From Trichosporon coremiiforme (Eukaryota > Basidiomycota > Tremellomycetes > Trichosporonales > Trichosporonaceae), in the NCBI GenBank assembly GCA_039545355.1, contig BCJJ01000003.1:248001-312000 (forward strand): 64,000 bases of DNA. Direction: 5' to 3'. Positions 35,019 to 46,254 of the stretch are shown here, piece after piece. The translations under genes and the position numbers were made by a program. How positions within the stretch are numbered: position 1 is the first letter of the stretch; each line of letters starts with the position of its first letter. Under the pieces are notes generated by a model. That model worked only from the letters and a program-made list of their open reading frames with translations. It made no database searches and was not told where the DNA came from.

Positions 35019-37025
35019 ATGGTCACCCTCAAAAAGGTGAAGGAGGTGCTGATTAGGTAAATGTTGATCGGTGAATGTGGACTATCGGCTAACGGCAGGC
35101 ATGCAAACTTCATCGGGCCAGGACTAGGTCAGTCTTCGCAGCATCCGACTTCGCCGCCGCTTCGCACTCGGTCGCTGACGCTTTTCTCAGTCAGTTCGAT
35201 TGCGTACATCGATCCCGGAAACTGGGCTACTGATCTGGAAGCGGGTGCCAACTATGGTTACAGTGAGTGCCACGGCGCAGCTGTAGCTGACGTGAACCAG
35301 AACTGTTATTCATTGTGTTGATGGCGGGTCTGGCAGCCGTAGTGCTGCAGACACTGTCCGTGCGCTTGGGCGCCGTCACGTCAAACTCGCTCCCGACGGA
35401 AACTCGAAAGCTCTTCCTGCACTGGGAAGCCGAGTATCCGAAGTACCGCAAGTTCTTCCGTGCCGGTCTCTGGACGCTGTGGGCGCTCGCAGAGATTGCG
35501 ATCATTGCGACGGACTTGGCGGAACTGCTTGGTTCTGCGATTGCGCTCAACTTGCTTTTCCCCAAGCTGCCGCTGTACGCCGGCGTACTTATCACTGCCG
35601 CCGACGTCATGGTGATTCTGGTCTTCTTCCGATCGAACAAGGGCAGGCAGGGCATGATGTTCTTCGAGATCGTCCTCGTTGCCATGGTGCTCGCCGTGTT
35701 TGTGTCGTTCATGATTCTCCTGAACCTCGTCAAGCCGGACTGGAGGGAAGTCTTCCTCGGCCTTGTACCCAGCTCGACACTAGTCAAGCCTGGCGCCCTC
35801 TACATCGGCATTGGTATCATTGGAGGTAAGCTTCAGCCTAAGCTTCGCTAACATGCCAGCGACGGTGATGCCCCACGCCCTCTTCCTTGGCTCGCATCTC
35901 GCTTCGGTTGATCGCTTGAACATGCGACCTGAACTCCCCATGCGCGCCCGCAAGCCGATTAACCAGCGCCTGCCCAGCATATTTTCGACTCTGAAGATGC
36001 GACGCCGAAGAGAGCGTAATGACTCTGCAGACAATGTGGAGCTGGACAACATGGAGAGGACCCTTGTGGCTGAACCAGTTTGCGGATCCGTGGCTGAGCC
36101 TTCTACGCCAGTCACTCCCGTGACCGAAGTGCCAAAGAAGGACGACGACAAGGATGACGACGCGGCCGAGTACCAACTCGCGCTGAAGCAGTACGAGGCC
36201 GACGTGCGAACCTTCGACCGCATTCGCTGGGTGACGCTCCACGTGAACCATGCGACGGTGGACACGATCTACTCCCTGCTCGGGTTCGCTCTGACGATCA
36301 ACTCCGCCATTCTGACGCTAGCCGGCGCAATCTTCTACTACGGCACGTCCGGCGTGTCTGCCGACGACGCGGACCTCGTGGGAGCGCACAACCTGATCAG
36401 GGATTACGTCGGCAACGGCGGCGCGATCATCTTCGCCCTCGCGCTCCTGTGTGCGGGCCAGAGTGCGTCCATCACTGCGACGCTCGCGGGTCAGGTCGTG
36501 TCCGAGGGCTTCCTGCAGTGGAACATCAACCCTATGCTGCGCCGGGTCATCACCCGCCTCATTGGTGTCATCCCCGCTGCCGTCGTCGCGAGCGCGGTCG
36601 GCATGAAAGGCCTCAACACCATGCTCGTCGCAAGTCAGGTCGCGCTCTGTATCGTCCTTCCCACCGTTACCGTGCCGCTAGTCTACCTCTGCTCAAGGAA
36701 GAGCGTCATGCGCGTTGAGGGACCAGTAGAGGAACTTCCTTCTTCGCGACCGCCCTCGCCCTCTGGCTCCGCCATGTCTGCGCCTGCTCATCAGCCCGGT
36801 TCGCTGGGGCGCTCGACTGCCCTCGAGGGCGGCGAGTGCAGACCATCGACCCCGGCCGGATCGGTGCGGACCGCCCCCAGGGCTGAACCAGCATCTCTGG
36901 AACATCGCCGTGTCAAGTACTTCGTCAGTCCTCTGTGGATGACGATCATCGGCTGGCTGCTATGCGCCATCGTAATCCTCGCGAACGGTTACGTAATCGT
37001 TGAACTCGCGCTTGGAAACGGATGA
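35019..37025 (+). CDS. Nramp-family divalent metal transporter (Smf-like)
   Basis: Exons 35019..35056, 35099..35127, 35191..35262, 35301..35825 and 35860..37025 give 609 residues. TM1 carries the metal-binding signature IGPGLVSSIAYIDPGNWATD (D-P-G-N). TM6 carries ATVMPHALFLGSHLAS (M-P-H). Together these make the Nramp ion site. ATDLAELLGSAIALN and QSASITATLAGQVVSEGFLQ are further family signatures. A 110-residue charged loop rich in Lys, Glu and Asp separates TM6 from TM7, and a Ser/Pro-rich loop of about 60 residues lies before the last helix. These transporters import Mn2+, Fe2+ and other divalent metals with protons; vacuolar or plasma-membrane location is not predictable. Confidence 0.95.
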
Positions 37026-37324
37026 GTGTGGATGGTGGGGAGAGGCAGAGGAGGAAACTGGGGGAAGCATATCACAAGCATATTGTACAAATAGCACATA
37101 GCAACATTGGCAAAGGCATCATAGCACATTGAAGAAGCATGCATCGACGTCAATCGGTGTTGAAGGACATAGAGTAGTGGTGCGGGTGTGACTGAGCGGA
37201 GCCAGGAGGGACCCAATTGCCACCGTAAGTCCACCGACAGCCGGTTGCCCGCTGAAGCACGCATGTCGTCTGACCACATGCCGAACTCGAACTTGGCAAC
37301 ACTTTCCCCACCAGTCTTCGCACC

Positions 37325-38209
37325 ATGGCTATCGAGGACGTTCTCCCGACAATCATTCTAGTCGCCGTCATCTACTTTGCCTACCGATGGCTGACCGGTA
37401 GCAGTGAGTGGCAAGCGGTGATCGAAGTCGCATGCGTGGGCGATTGGGTTCTGCGGCAGCGGCACGTCATCTCGTCTCGTCTCTGCCGGACCCAATCGTT
37501 CCGCGGCACCGACAACCCCCTTGGACTGCAGCTCGATGCCGTCGCCGGCAGAGCTACATGCATTCCGAGAGGAGGCTGACACACAGAAACGCCGGCCGAC
37601 CCGTTCCACGGCGTTAGGCGCGACATGGTCGAGGCCGTGACGAGCGCTTTCCCCGATGTTCCGGTCGACAACGTTGTGTATTCTCTGACGAGGACGCGGA
37701 GCGCTCAGTCGACGAGCGAGATTATTCTTGAGCGAGGAACGTTGCCGGCTGTAAGTGTCACGCCCTCGCACCTGCTTCGCTGTGACTTGCAGTGTCACCT
37801 GAACTGCCTGTTCTCCCTGCTCCACCTCTTTCCCTCTGGCCGCCTGGTGATCATTGCGTCAGCAGGCCAGAAGTTTTCGTGCACTGTTATGCGACCAAGC
37901 TAATCCCAGCCCCCCACCGGCTTTGTTATCCCCGACTCGCTCCGCCCAGCGGCCGCCGTACCGGTCCCTGCTCCGTCCTCGCAGGCGCAGCAGTCCACGC
38001 CGCCCACGAAACCGCAGTCCCTGATCGAGCGCTACAACCTCAGCGCTAAGCTCGACGGGGCACCCTCCGAGGAGAGTGGCAAGTGGGAGGCGACGCGCGA
38101 GAACCGCGAGAAGGACCTGCGTGCGCGCAAGGAGAAGATGATCCTCGAGGCCAGGCGGAAGCTGCTCGAGAAGCAGGCCCAGGCCGCGCAGGCAGCCAAG
38201 GTCGAGTAA
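37325..38209 (+). CDS. ER-anchored CUE-domain protein (Cue1-like)
   Basis: Exons 37325..37403, 37587..37750 and 37910..38209, 180 residues. An N-terminal membrane helix (LPTIILVAVIYFAYRWLTG) is followed by a CUE domain: MVEAVTSAFPDVPVDNVVYS, LTRTRSAQSTSEIILERGTL. CUE domains bind ubiquitin through the FP and LL-type motifs. After a Pro-rich linker, the C-terminus has SLIERYNLSAKLDG, WEATRENREKDLRARKEKM and a helical KLLEKQAQAAQAAK end, which in Cue1/AMFR proteins forms the Ubc7-binding region. The likely role is recruiting the E2 Ubc7 to the ER membrane for ERAD. Confidence 0.85.
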
Positions 38210-38318
38210 GGTGTAGTCTGTCATTATGCATTTGGAGCTATCTACTTATCTATGGTGTGTGTGCTCTGGTGCCTCCAGCGTATGGGGCGAGCGATGTGTG
38301 CAGCAGACACGGGACTGT

Positions 38319-39824
38319 CTACTTCGCGCCAAGCAGGTCGTTCAATCGCTGGAGGCGCGGACCGAGCGCCTTGACGCTCTCGTCATCGATGTTGGCGACA
38401 GCGAAGCGGATCCAGCGGTCACGCCTCATCTCGTCCCCGCCCTTGATGCTGTCCCACACCTTGTCCTTTAGGTCGGGCATGAAAAAACACCCGGGAAGCG
38501 TGAGCACGCCCGCCTCGAGGGCGAGTGCGCGACCGACGTCCTCGCTGCCGACTTTCTCACCCTCTTTCACGCCCAGCTTTTCCTGCGCCGACAGGAACTC
38601 CTCCGGGAATTCGACGTAGGCGTAGAAGCCACCAGAGCTGATCAGCTTCCATCCTGGCACGGAGTTGACGACGTCTTCGAAGATCTGCAGGCGCTGGCGG
38701 AGCGCCGCGGCCGCCTCGTCGAGATCCTCGCGGAGGGAAGGAAGTAGGTCCATAAGCGCAAGCTGTGGGGAACGCGGAGGGCAGATCTGCATGCAGTCGC
38801 AAATAGTCGCGATGTGTGCGAGTAGCTCGGGCGCGGCCGTGATGCAGCCAAGCCGGTGGCCGGGGATACGGTATCCCTCTGCTCTTGTCAGTTGATTATC
38901 GACACATTAAGCTTAACGCCGCTCTCTTCTGCTCTGTGCGCACAGCCACATGATGGCCACTGGGCCGAGGCCTGGGGCGACTCACTACTGAAACTGCCGA
39001 GCGTGATCAGCGTCTCGCGCCACTCGGGCCGCTCGAAGAGCGTGTGCGGTCGCGCGCCGGCGAAGTCGCGGTACGTCTCGTCGAGTACGAGGGGGACGTC
39101 GAACTCGCGCGCAAGTGCGTACCATTCCTCGAGCAGGGAGGGGCTGTAGATGGCGCCGGTCGGATTATTTGGCGTGACGAGGACGATGGCACGGGGCTTG
39201 ACTTTCAAGCCCGAGTCGCGGGCCGTCTCGAGGATCGACCGCGCCACCGGTAGTGACGGCGTGAAGCCGTCCTTTGGTGAGCAGGGGATGTACGCCGGCT
39301 CGACCTGCTGGAGGGACAGGGACATGGCGTGGTTGAAGTAGCTCGGGAGGGGGAGGAGCACGCTACTCTCACCCGGGGGACAGAGAAGCCTGCCATCAGC
39401 TAATCTTCAGGAACATGAGTTAGCTGCGACTCACATGAGCAGCACAAGGAAGGCCATGTTGCATCCCGTCGTGATCCCGACATCGGCGTCGCTGAGCTGC
39501 TGCGCGCCAACGCGGTACTTGTGACGCAGCTCCTCGGCGAGCGCGGAGCGCAACGCTGGCTCGCCCATAATCGGGCCGTACTTCGCCGCGTCGTGCGTTC
39601 CGGCAGCCTTGGAGAGAGAAGACAAAACAGGCTCCGCTGGCGCTGACCCCGGAACACCCTGTGACATGTCCAGCAGAGGGCCCGCCTTCGGGCTCGCGAC
39701 GTACGTAGCCCCCCATGCCTTCGCCTTTGGAATTCTGGTGTCAGTTCCGTAAACCCCGGTGAACTCACGGAGGAGCGGCCGTCGCGCGCACCGCTGGCGC
39801 AACATAGGACAGCGCTCTAGACAT
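38319..39824 (-). CDS. PLP-dependent class I/II aminotransferase
   Basis: Exons 39824..39769, 39734..39435, 39389..38986 and 38878..38319 give 439 residues. Landmarks: YGPIMGEPALRSALAEEL (about 80); TTGCNMAFLVLLM at the cofactor phosphate site; LVTPNNPTGAIYSP (Asn contact to PLP); VLDETYRDF (Asp/Tyr contacts); and SFSKGYRIPGHRLG, where the Lys forms the Schiff base (its codon spans the third intron). The C-terminal small domain has SGGFYAYVEFPEEFL and a substrate Arg region DRWIRFAVANID. It falls in the aspartate/aromatic-type fold; the substrate is not predictable. The divergent neighbour is a dienelactone hydrolase. Confidence 0.93.
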
Positions 39825-40477
39825 CTTGGCCGGGGTCTAGGGAAGTCCTAGATCTTGTAATTACCAGAAAGGATTGTCACAAGTCGTTATTGCTGCTCGC
39901 GAGGGCCAAAAGTGGGCGGACGGCAAGTGACTGACCCGCCGGCGGACTTGGCCGTCAGTCCCTCAGCCGTAGGCATGCGAGAGCGCCAGGCACGCTCAAT
40001 GACACTCGTCGATGACGTGAAATACCGCGCAATCAGGTTCCGGTTCGGCAATCGCCCTCCCACTGCGCTCCCCAATTCCGCACCTTCCCCGCTGGCCAGC
40101 GCTCGCATCAGCATCCCCGCCAACAACGCCCCAACTCTTGCTTCCTCCACTTTCGTCTTGTCCTCCACAAAAAGGTTCTTAATCAGCTGGTGAGTAAGCT
40201 GCTCTTCCTCTCTTCTTTGCGGATCTGGACAGTGTCGATTGGTAAGGAGGAAGAGATCGTTCGGCGCCTCGCTACGAGCATCGACACTGCCAGCGTGGAA
40301 TGCACTTTCCCATCTCGGCTCGGCGTTCTTTCGACCCCGAGCAGGAGCCGCACTTTGCGCACCTGTCCCTAGCTTCCGCACCCTACGCATCCATATAAAT
40401 AATCTGACTGACATCCAGGTCGCACCTACACCTTCTCAACAAGACCTACCTATTCATCCACTAACTCATCCACCACA
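39825..40477. promoter_or_regulatory. Divergent promoter, aminotransferase / dienelactone hydrolase
   Basis: 653 bases between divergent genes. CATATAAATAA at about 40392-40402, some 80 nt before the hydrolase ATG, is a good TATA candidate. A C/A-rich leader (ACCTACACCTTCTCAACAAG...) precedes the start, as in highly expressed genes. Confidence 0.5.
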
Positions 40478-41322
40478 ATGTCTGCTGGTGAGCTGATCAA
40501 GCAGCGCGTTGGCAGCAACTGACAATGAACAGCCTGCTGCTCCCTCCCTCCCGTTCAGGCCGAGTACACCCCTAAGGGTTCCTACGGCAAGCTCGGTGGT
40601 CTCAAGTCGTACGGTGTCGGCCCCACCGACACCGGCAAGGCCATCCTCGTGGTTTACGACGTTTTCGGCTACAGCCCCCAGATCATCCAGGGTGAGTGCG
40701 ACGAGCCCCCAATCGTTTTAGGCTACCTCAGCTCATCCGCTCCCGACGTAACTAACGCTCAGGCGCTGACATCCTCGCCTCTGCCGGCTTCCGCGTCGAG
40801 ATGCCCGACTTCCTCCACGGCACCTACGCGACCGCCGACATGTTTGACGGCTCCGCGGCCGGCACTGAGAAGCGCAACAAGTATTTCACCACCTTCCCTG
40901 GCAAGTTCGACACCCAGTCCGACCAGATCGGCGCGGCGCTCAAGGACCTCAAGGCGAACGGCTACAAGTCTGTCGGCACTGTCGGCTACTGCTGGGGCTG
41001 GAAGGCGACCGTCACCTCGTCGTGCGTGAACGACTTTGCGGCCGTTGCCTCGTGCCACCCCTCGTTCATCGACCTCGAGGACGCCGAGCGCGTCAACGTC
41101 CCCGTCCTCCTCCTCCCCTCCGAGGACGAGGACAAGAAGGCCAACGACGGCGTCTACGAGGCACTCGAGAAGAAGAACCCCGGCAAGAACAAGATCAAGT
41201 GGTACCCCGGCCAGCCGCACGGCTTTGCCGCCGCCCGTGGCGACCTCTCTGGCGGCAAGGCCACTGAGGCTTACCAGGATGCCTACGCCGAGCTCATCAA
41301 GTTCTTTCGCACCTACGTCTAA
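40478..41322 (+). CDS. Dienelactone hydrolase family protein
   Basis: Exons 40478..40487 (10 nt), 40533..40691 and 40763..41322, 242 residues. The start MSAACCSLPPVQAEYTPKGS is characteristic of fungal members. AILVVYDVFGYSPQIIQGAD, FRVEMPDFLHG, then the nucleophile elbow VGTVGYCWGWK (Cys nucleophile in G-x-C-x-G), VASCHPSF, and a late PGQPHGFAAARGD holding the catalytic His; the Asp lies in LLPSEDEDK. This is the Cys-His-Asp triad of dienelactone hydrolase, which opens lactone rings in catechol breakdown; many fungal copies are of unknown substrate. Very C/G-ending codon use suggests high expression. Confidence 0.95.
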
Positions 41323-41901
41323 GCGGGATGCCAAGCTCTAATCTAGGATGTTGAGACAGAAGTATTTATGCACAAAATCTCAATCAATTTATCCTTCCTT
41401 CTGTGTCTACACTTGGCGGATGGGTGCTTGTTGCCCGCAGAGCGGTGAATGGTGTAACCTCTAAAGCAGACTCCATGTCCTCACGGTGCTTCTGCCCAAT
41501 GCTTGTCAACTACCTGACTCCTGTGCCTCACTCAGGTCCGTTCAATGAGTCGAGTGCATGAGAAAGAAGTGCCCTAATGTGCAAATGCAAGTGTTGTCAG
41601 TCGAGGATTTCCTGGAGGCGCACTGAATTCTGGGCCTTCAGTGCCTTCACACGGACACAGGCGTAGTCAAGGGCGGCGTGTAATCTTATCGCGGCCAGTG
41701 TAAACAAACAAACCGGTGAGTGAAAATAGACATCGACCGCAGCGGCCCCAGACTTTCCTACCCATGGACGCAGCGTGCATAACAAGGTTGAATATGTGCA
41801 TAGATCGACATAAGATTGGGACTAGATAACTACAATGGACGCTGGATTGTACATGATGAGGGCGGTGGCGTAGACGGACGTGAGAACTGCGAACGAAGCT
41901 G
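41323..41901. other. Intergenic between convergent genes
   Basis: About 580 bases of 3' flank; no supported feature. Confidence 0.3.
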
Positions 41902-42387
41902 TTATGAAGGGGGCGAGTTCTCGTCAATCAGCCCAGCCATGCGCTGCATAGCGGGCGTCTTGCCCTTCGCGCCCGGGGCGAAGTGCCGCTCCTTGACGTT
42001 CTTGAGTTTTCGCGTCGTCGGCGAGTCGTGCTGGTCCGTTGGGGACACGGTCGGCTTGGAGCTGTCGGTCAGCTAACGTCATAGAGAGGGAAGCGGAGAC
42101 GAATGTGCCAAACACCGTGGGTCTGATGGACAGACCGGCTGTGATGTCGCCACTTAATGTACTCACTTGGCCTGGGCCATCTTCTTCGCGAGAAGCGCCT
42201 TCTGTCCCATGGCGGCGCCGGGGACGGCGGGGTCGACAGTCTGGCCGGGGATTACGTCGTTCGCTGGTCCTCAGTTACAAGCACTTGTACGAAACTCACG
42301 GTTGACGGGGCCAGAGACGTTGCGCTGGCGCTGGACGATGGCGGCGCGGCCGGGAGCGTGCAGGGGCTCGATGGTGGGGTGCGACAT
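41902..42387 (-). CDS. Small hypothetical protein
   Basis: Exons 42387..42300, 42263..42167 and 42061..41902, all joined in phase by GT-AG introns, give 114 residues: MSHPTIEPLHAPGRAAIVQR, VIPGQTVDPAVPGAAMGQKA, LLAKKMAQANSKPTV, then LKNVKERHFAPGAKGKTPAM, QRMAGLIDENSPPS. It has no signal peptide or membrane segment and is probably soluble and partly disordered. I do not recognise the family. The regular splice structure and C/G-ending codons support a real gene. Confidence 0.7.
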
Positions 42388-42994
42388 TGTGGTCGAGTGG
42401 GAGTGCGTGTGCGCTGCGTTGTTGGTGGAGAGAAGAGAGGTTGAGATGTGCAGGAGTGAGGAGAGGGAAGGTTTGTTGATGATGGAAAATGCAGAACGTT
42501 CGTCCGTTTAAACTCTGACGGATGCGTACGGATGGACATGGAGCGGGTGGAACGCATCAGTGTGTTGCATGTGCTGCATGTCACACGGCGGCAACTCTGA
42601 AATGGCGAGCGAGGATTGGTCCCAAAACACTCAAACATGAGCGATCTGGGGCCTTGCACCCCCTTGCAGATTGGCGTCCTTGCACGCACCTCTGCCAGAT
42701 TTCTCGATTCACAGCCGCCCTAGGCCCCCCTCTGCCCTCCGGCCGCTGGTATGCCGTGGGATGGTGACATCGAACGCCTCGCTGGTTTGTTTAGCCGCCC
42801 CTGTGACTGTGGAGGAGCAGACGCAGGCGCGACCCTGCAAATCCACTAAGGGCGGCAACGCAGGGTAGATGCGCGGTGGCTGGTCGTTGGTCATTCGACG
42901 AAACAGTCGACGATAAAAAAAAATCACGCGCCCCTGGCGCACGCTTTTGATTGGCTGCTTACACATTTACGCCCCAGGGCTCACAGTCAGAGTT
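42388..42994. other. Intergenic upstream of tRNA-Thr
   Basis: About 600 bases. A run of nine A (42915-42923) and an ATTACGCGCC-like GC box are visible; no gene. Confidence 0.3.
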
Positions 42995-43089
42995 GCCTTC
43001 TTAGTTCAGTGGCTAGAATTTTCCACTAGTAGTGTCTCATTCAGAAACTTGCTATGGAACGGTCACCCGTTCGATTCGGGTAGAAGGCA
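42995..43089 (+). tRNA. tRNA-Thr(AGT), copy 1, 22-nt intron
   Basis: Acceptor GCCTTCT/AGAAGGC, discriminator A. A box TAGTTCAGTGGCTAGAA. Stem TTCCA/TGGAA with loop CTAGTA, intron GTGTCTCATTCAGAAACTTGCT, A. T arm ACCCG-TTCGATT-CGGGT. Confidence 0.93.
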
Positions 43090-43327
43090 ATCACCAAGTG
43101 TAAGACTTTTTGGACCTGCGCACGACGAGGCTGTGAGAGGGCTCTTTCTGTCGAACGGTTGATCGAAGAACAGGGGCCAGTTTACTCCCTGACTCAGCAG
43201 TGGGTGGCACTGGCGATCTGTGACCCAGTACTCTGACGGCCTCACCATCTCTCCGTCCTTCAAGGTCGCCTGCGCTTCGTCTCGACCAGCTCTCTTTCTC
43301 GGTGAGAGTCCTCGCAAGCCAAAAAGA

Positions 43328-43413
43328 TGACCTCTGGCGGGGTCGAACCGCCGACCTTATGCGCAAAGCACGAACTGTTAAGCATACGCTCTAACCAACT
43401 GAGCTAAGTGGCC
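43328..43413 (-). tRNA. tRNA-Val(AAC) with ~12-nt intron
   Basis: A box TTAGCTCAGTTGGTTAGAGC; stem TATGC/GCATA with loop TTAACA and an intron of about 12 nt; T arm GGCGG-TTCGACC-CCGCC; T5 terminator after it. The acceptor GGCCACT/AGAGGTC has one A-A mismatch, so this copy may be slightly degraded. Confidence 0.82.
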
Positions 43414-44660
43414 TGGATGCTGCTGATGTCAGCATGGCGGTGGCGCCGCCACGGCCCAGGCCCGGCGGGTGCGAGGATGTCGAAGGTCACGTGATCTAGT
43501 GCCTGTCGCACGATGGTCCTAGTTGCAGCAGGCTTTGTTGCAGCCTTATCCTTCGTCCCTATTGTCTTCAAGTCGTCGCTTACGCAGCCCTCTTCTCGGC
43601 CTGGTGACATGCCCTCGGGACTTATTTATTATTCTTTATTTGCTGTAGATATATAAAACAGCTCTCTGGGCGTGCATGAATCACCATCTCCAATCAGTTT
43701 ACCCTGCTCAGCCTGCCAGATCATCGATCAAGCGACATCACGGGCTGAAGTGCCTGATAGAGGACATTTCCTCTTGTTTTCCTCTGCATGTAGTGTCGGA
43801 TTTGGCGTGCATAACTCTATGGCGAGCATTTAGAGGGACCTGGCTGTCGCCGCAGTATTGAAGGAAGAGATAACTTCAAAGTGCCACAGCGTTATTTATG
43901 TGTGCAAAGTGGAAGGCGTAACACGCCTTACCACCCACACATCCTCAGCATGCCCAAGCTGAAGTACCATCATGCCGCTCACGATAGCTGGGCCATCTGG
44001 GAAGTCGCTCGGTATGGCCGCTCATGTGTAACTTTGCCGGTCAAACAGATGCCTACCTCAGCGCCATGGTGCACGCCTCGTTTCAGCCGGGATGGTCGGC
44101 GTGTCCCTTCGTCAAGCTTCCCATGCATCGCTAGAGAACAGGGGCTTCTGAAGTCTCAGATCTTCCGGTCTTCCAGGCGCTGGGGCCTTACAGAGCAGGC
44201 ATTCCACCTCAACGCTTGGTCTTATCAATCAATACTTTCTCTTTCAACTTTGTGCTCATTAGTGCGCGCGGAAGAGACCTCCCGGAAACGGAGCTTTGGG
44301 GTCACAATCCCAGGGCGTGTCTCCGCGTCGATTCGCTCGCCGCCGTCGCAGTAGACAGAGTTGTCGCCTGGATCATTGTGGAAGGAATACGTGGATACTT
44401 GGGTTATGTTGATTTACCGAGAGCTACCATGGGGGCGTTGTCTGTTTTTTCGGATGCTTCATACGGATGCCACCCCTGCGTTCAGACATGCAGACATGCA
44501 GACATGCAGACACCCACACGCACACCCACACGCACCCAGCATCTGACTGCGAGTCGAGCCGTTCCAGAGTGGCACTCCACGTATGTGGCGTCACCTGCTC
44601 ATGCGATCGCTGGAATGGCTCCATTCGTCCCACAACGCTCCAACCCCAATGTGTCTCAAC
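43414..44660. other. Intergenic with degenerate LTR traces
   Basis: GTCACGTGATCTAG (about 43486-43499) and GCTGTAGATATATAAAACAGC (about 43641-43661) match the start and TATA core of the LTR family, so an eroded copy probably spans about 43480-43680. A 157-residue ORF at 43881-44354 has no domain I recognise. ACATGCAGACATGCAGACATGCAG (44487-44510) is a short 8-bp tandem followed by CACACGC repeats. Confidence 0.4.
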
Positions 44661-44665
44661 AGATG

Positions 44666-45023
44666 TGTTGGAAATCACGTGATTCTTTTCCCACGTGCCT
44701 CGCGGCACTCGGCCCGTACTCCGGTGTTCGACCTCCTGTCAGCACCCCAGTTCTCAATGTTTCTATTGTTCTATCTGAGAACATGCTCAACATGCTTCTT
44801 ACACGCATTCTCGGCTCCGGCCTCGGCGCCCAGGCCGGCGCCCGACATCGTACGACATCTTCCGAGTAGTCTGCAGCTAGTCTCATTGTTCTCTAGCTGC
44901 TTGTAGATATATAAGTGGCCATCTGGCCACCCTATGCAACCACATCCTCAGTTGATTAGTTCAAGTCTAGCCACCCTGCGAGCAACATCGTTGCTTGGGC
45001 CCCGGGCAGTCTAGATTTCTACA
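44666..45023 (+). mobile_element. Solo-LTR-like repeat, copy D, with perfect 5-bp target duplication
   Basis: 358 bp from TGTTGGAAATCACGTGATTC to TCTAGATTTCTACA, containing TGTAGATATATAAGTGGCC. Flanked on both sides by AGATG (44661-44665 and 45024-45028). Long-U3 subtype shared with copy B. Confidence 0.85.
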
Positions 45024-45214
45024 AGATGCGTGTGGGATATGGAAAAACGGGAATTAATTACTATTAGGCTGCTGGACCGCTTATATGCTAATTCCAACAC
45101 TCCCCTCGGCACTGGAGGCTAATAGTGGCTGCCCCGGCACCTGTTTTAAGGTTGACGCTTGCAGCTCCCCTGTTTTACATCAGCGTGGGTTCCCACACCG
45201 CTCCCCTGCGTGAC

Positions 45215-45283
45215 TCTTTTTGTGGTCGTTCTGCGAGGGTCGAACGCTGGATCCCATGGGTTCAGATAGTGTGACTCTTAATC
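45215..45283 (-). pseudogene. tRNA-like 3' fragment, possibly Leu(AAG)
   Basis: On the minus strand: ATTAAGAG loop, TATCTG 3' stem, a variable-arm hairpin (CCCATGGG), GTTCGACC T loop, then AGAACGACCA and a run of A. No 5' half is present; the fragment stops at LTR copy E. T-stem pairing is poor. Identity is tentative. Confidence 0.35.
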
Positions 45284-45595
45284 TGTAGGAATCTAGAGCG
45301 CTGGATGTCCAGGCAACGATGTTGCTTGTAGCACGGCTAGATGAACTGATCAGTTGAGATGTGGTTGCATAAGAATGGCCAGGAGNCCGTTTATATATCT
45401 ACAGGCAATGAGACTAGCTGCAGACTGTTGGAAGGTGTCGGAGACACTGAGAAGGTGTCGGAGACACTGAGAAGGTGTCGGAGACACTGAGAAGATGATT
45501 TATAAGCAGGAGAAGGTGGCGGAGACACCGAGAACAACCTGGAGTGACGGACCGGGTGCCGGAGTGACAGATGAGAGATCACGTGATTTCCAACA
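45284..45595 (-). mobile_element. Solo-LTR-like repeat, copy E (minus), with internal tandem repeat
   Basis: 312 bp; on the minus strand it runs from TGTTGGAAATCACGTGATC to TAGATTCCTACA. Close to copy C, but its U3 holds three perfect copies and one diverged copy of a unit of about 20 bp (GAAGGTGTCGGAGACACTGA, read on +), compared with two shorter units in copy C. Confidence 0.8.
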
Positions 45596-45658
45596 GATGC
45601 GCGGGCGCCGAGGCGGATTCGGTGCCGGCGGCGTGCGCGGCTAATAGCGAACACCCAA

Positions 45659-45753
45659 GGCGTTGTGGCGGAGTGGTTAACGCGGTTGACTCGAACCGAG
45701 TGTTCAGTAATCAACTTCCTTCGGGAGCGCATGTTCGAATCATGTCAACGTCG
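45659..45753 (+). tRNA. tRNA-Ser(CGA), copy 2, ~14-nt intron
   Basis: Exons are the same as the copy at 12668-12779. The intron is CCGAGTGTTCAGTA, different from copy 1 apart from the 3' GTTCAG. T-run follows. Confidence 0.93.
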
Positions 45754-45929
45754 TTTTTGTGTTTTGGAGACCCACAACAGTCGTAAGCCCGCTTAACAGG
45801 CTTGGTGGAGTTCTGGGAGGCAGCCGATGGTATCTCGAGTGTGATTAACCTTTTTGGGGTTATTCATAATATTCCGAGCGCCCTTGACACGTCGGCCCTC
45901 GTCAATAGCTGAGCATCATAACTCAGGCG

Positions 45930-46249
45930 TGTTGCAAATCACGTGGTTTCTTCCCCGTCACCCCGGTGCTCGGCAGCACCCCCGTTTTGACGTTCTATCG
46001 TTCTCGTTAGCAGCCCCGTTCCGACTTTCTATTGTTCTTGTTAAGGACATGCTTTTTACACACATTCTCGGCGTCCCCGGCGCCTTCCAACAGCCTGCAG
46101 CTAAGCCTTATTGTTCTCTAGCTGTCTGTAGATATATAAGTGGCCACCTGGCCATTCTTATGCGTCCTCACATCTCATCAGACCAGTTCAATCTAGCCGC
46201 GCTGCGAGCAACATCGTTGCTTGGGCATCCAGCGGTCTAGATTCCGACA
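45930..46249 (+). mobile_element. Solo-LTR-like repeat, copy F
   Basis: 320 bp from TGTTGCAAATCACGTGG to CTAGATTCCGACA, with TGTAGATATATAAGTGGCC. CAGGC occurs at 45924-45928 (one base before the TG) and at 46250-46254, a 5-bp target duplication in the same offset as copy C. Confidence 0.8.
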
Positions 46250-46254
46250 CAGGC

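Larger units (their letters stand above)
45031..45595. mobile_element. Composite element: mini-element + tRNA-like fragment + inverted LTR, flanked by GATGCG
   Basis: The left end is a 69-bp mini-element (45031-45099, TGTGGGATATGG...AATTCCAACA). The right end is LTR copy E in minus orientation (45284-45595). Between them, 45215-45283 on the minus strand resembles the 3' half of a tRNA. The whole block is bounded by the 6-mer GATGCG (45025-45030 and 45596-45601), suggesting it moved or was captured as a unit; copy D inserted later into the left duplication. An undetermined base (N) is at 45386. Confidence 0.55.

Noticed and set aside
43881..44354. 157-residue ORF in the tRNA/LTR cluster
   Set aside because: No recognisable domain; region has weak repeat remnants. 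It may be another dead gene but I cannot support it.
44487..44540. Short ACATGCAG / CACACGC tandem as a CRISPR-like array
   Set aside because: Units of about 8 bp without spacers; a simple microsatellite, and the genome is eukaryotic.
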